DNA of 64,000 nucleotides from Pythium myriotylum (lineage: Eukaryota > Oomycota > Peronosporomycetes > Pythiales > Pythiaceae). Under the pieces are notes generated by a model. The model had not been told where the DNA came from. It was given only the letters and a program-made list of their open reading frames with translations, and ran no database searches. The stretch covers positions 1,488,001-1,552,000 of the forward strand of contig JALJCQ010000023.1 in NCBI GenBank assembly GCA_023091665.1. Reading direction: 5' to 3'. Shown piece after piece: positions 63,700 through 64,000 of the stretch. How positions within the stretch are numbered: the first letter of the stretch is position 1; each line of letters begins with the position of its first letter. Made by a program: the position numbers and the translations under genes.

Positions 63700-64000
63700 T
63701 TACTTGCAGGCTGGACCAGTAGTGGAAGGAGTCAAAGTGGTGGTGGCAGGAGCGGGGGTCGTTCCGTTTGCACCAGGAGGAGGACCAGGGAACGAGCCGT
63801 TCCCACCCGGCGGACCACCCGGACCACCCGAGCCACCGGGACCACCGGCACCGCCCGCATTCGCCACACCTCCACTCGCCGTCCACGTCGCCGCAGAGCT
63901 GATGGTCTTGGAGATGGTCATGTCGACACCCACCGAGATCCACGAGAAGAGACCGTCCTCCACGCTATCACCCAAGTACACATACTCGACGACCGGATCG
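63700..64000 (-). CDS. Secreted intradiol ring-cleavage dioxygenase, copy E (partial)
   Basis: The C-terminal ~100 codons of a ninth copy, the mirror image of the D-right 3' half: FDPVVEYVYLGDSVEDGLFS, SSAATWTASGG, the GNGSFPGPP tail and PACK. The catalytic domain and start lie outside the window. It converges with D-right across a 630-bp centre. Confidence 0.9.
   Translation of the reverse strand, partial: DPVVEYVYLGDSVEDGLFSWISVGVDMTISKTISSAATWTASGGVANAGGAGGPGGSGGPGGPPGGNGSFPGPPPGANGTTPAPATTTLTPSTTGPACK

Larger units (their letters stand above)
62403..64000. repeat. Inverted repeat D-right/E, tail-to-tail, runs off the window
   Basis: Left arm ends at 62886 and right arm begins at 63517; paired coordinates sum to 126403. 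Arms are at least 484 bp and continue beyond the window. Centre 62887-63516 (630 bp) has no gene. Confidence 0.92.

Overview
The window looks like nuclear DNA of an oomycete (Pythium/Phytophthora-type water mould). Supporting signs are: intronless, GC-rich secreted-protein genes; start-site motifs resembling the oomycete initiator/flanking-promoter consensus in front of eight genes; tyrosine-recombinase (DIRS/Ngaro-type) retroelements; a pseudokinase of the type seen in oomycete crinkler-like proteins; and a candidate elicitin-like secreted protein. I could not determine the species.

The window is a mobile-element graveyard in which one gene family has been amplified. There are nine copies (eight complete, one cut by the window end) of a secreted intradiol ring-cleavage dioxygenase. 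Eight of them form four divergent head-to-head inverted-repeat pairs: A (18.9-23.7 kb), B (24.75-31.25 kb), C (48.70-52.51 kb) and D (57.9-62.7 kb). The ninth (E) lies tail-to-tail with D-right, and the window ends inside it. Pair C is a nearly perfect palindrome (1,799-bp arms, 217-bp centre). The catalytic domains of a pair are almost identical, while the Gly/Pro/Thr-rich C-terminal tails differ and appear in mixed combinations, as expected from gene conversion or tail swapping. Core-promoter-like motifs face outward from the unique centres.

Layout: 0-2.5 kb, deleted DIRS/Ngaro-like element; 3.1-3.8, Ulp1-type protease; 4.4-9.5, small repeats plus copia and MULE remnants and a 34-bp minisatellite; 9.6-10.5, 2OG-Fe(II) oxygenase-like gene; 11.3-11.9, copia gag remnant; 12.1-18.6, kinase-like gene split by a Ty3/gypsy chromo-element (468-bp LTRs, 5-bp target duplication); 18.9-23.7, pair A; 24.4-31.3, pair B, whose arms also carry a START-like fragment, one copy holding a 655-bp hAT insertion; 31.9-32.6, small secreted protein; 32.9-38.1, Ngaro/DIRS-like element with gag, RT/RNase H and recombinase; 38.8-48.7, full-length LINE with an OTU-like protease domain in ORF1, APE endonuclease, RT and RNase H; 48.7-52.5, pair C; 52.5-57.7, LINE fragments split by a broken MULE; 57.9-64.0, pair D and partial E.

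The host-type genes encode extracellular aromatic-ring cleavage (the dioxygenases, with signal peptides) and possible host-interaction proteins. Most element ORFs carry one to four discrete lesions (single stops or small indels), yet several insertions look young because their LTRs or target duplications are intact.
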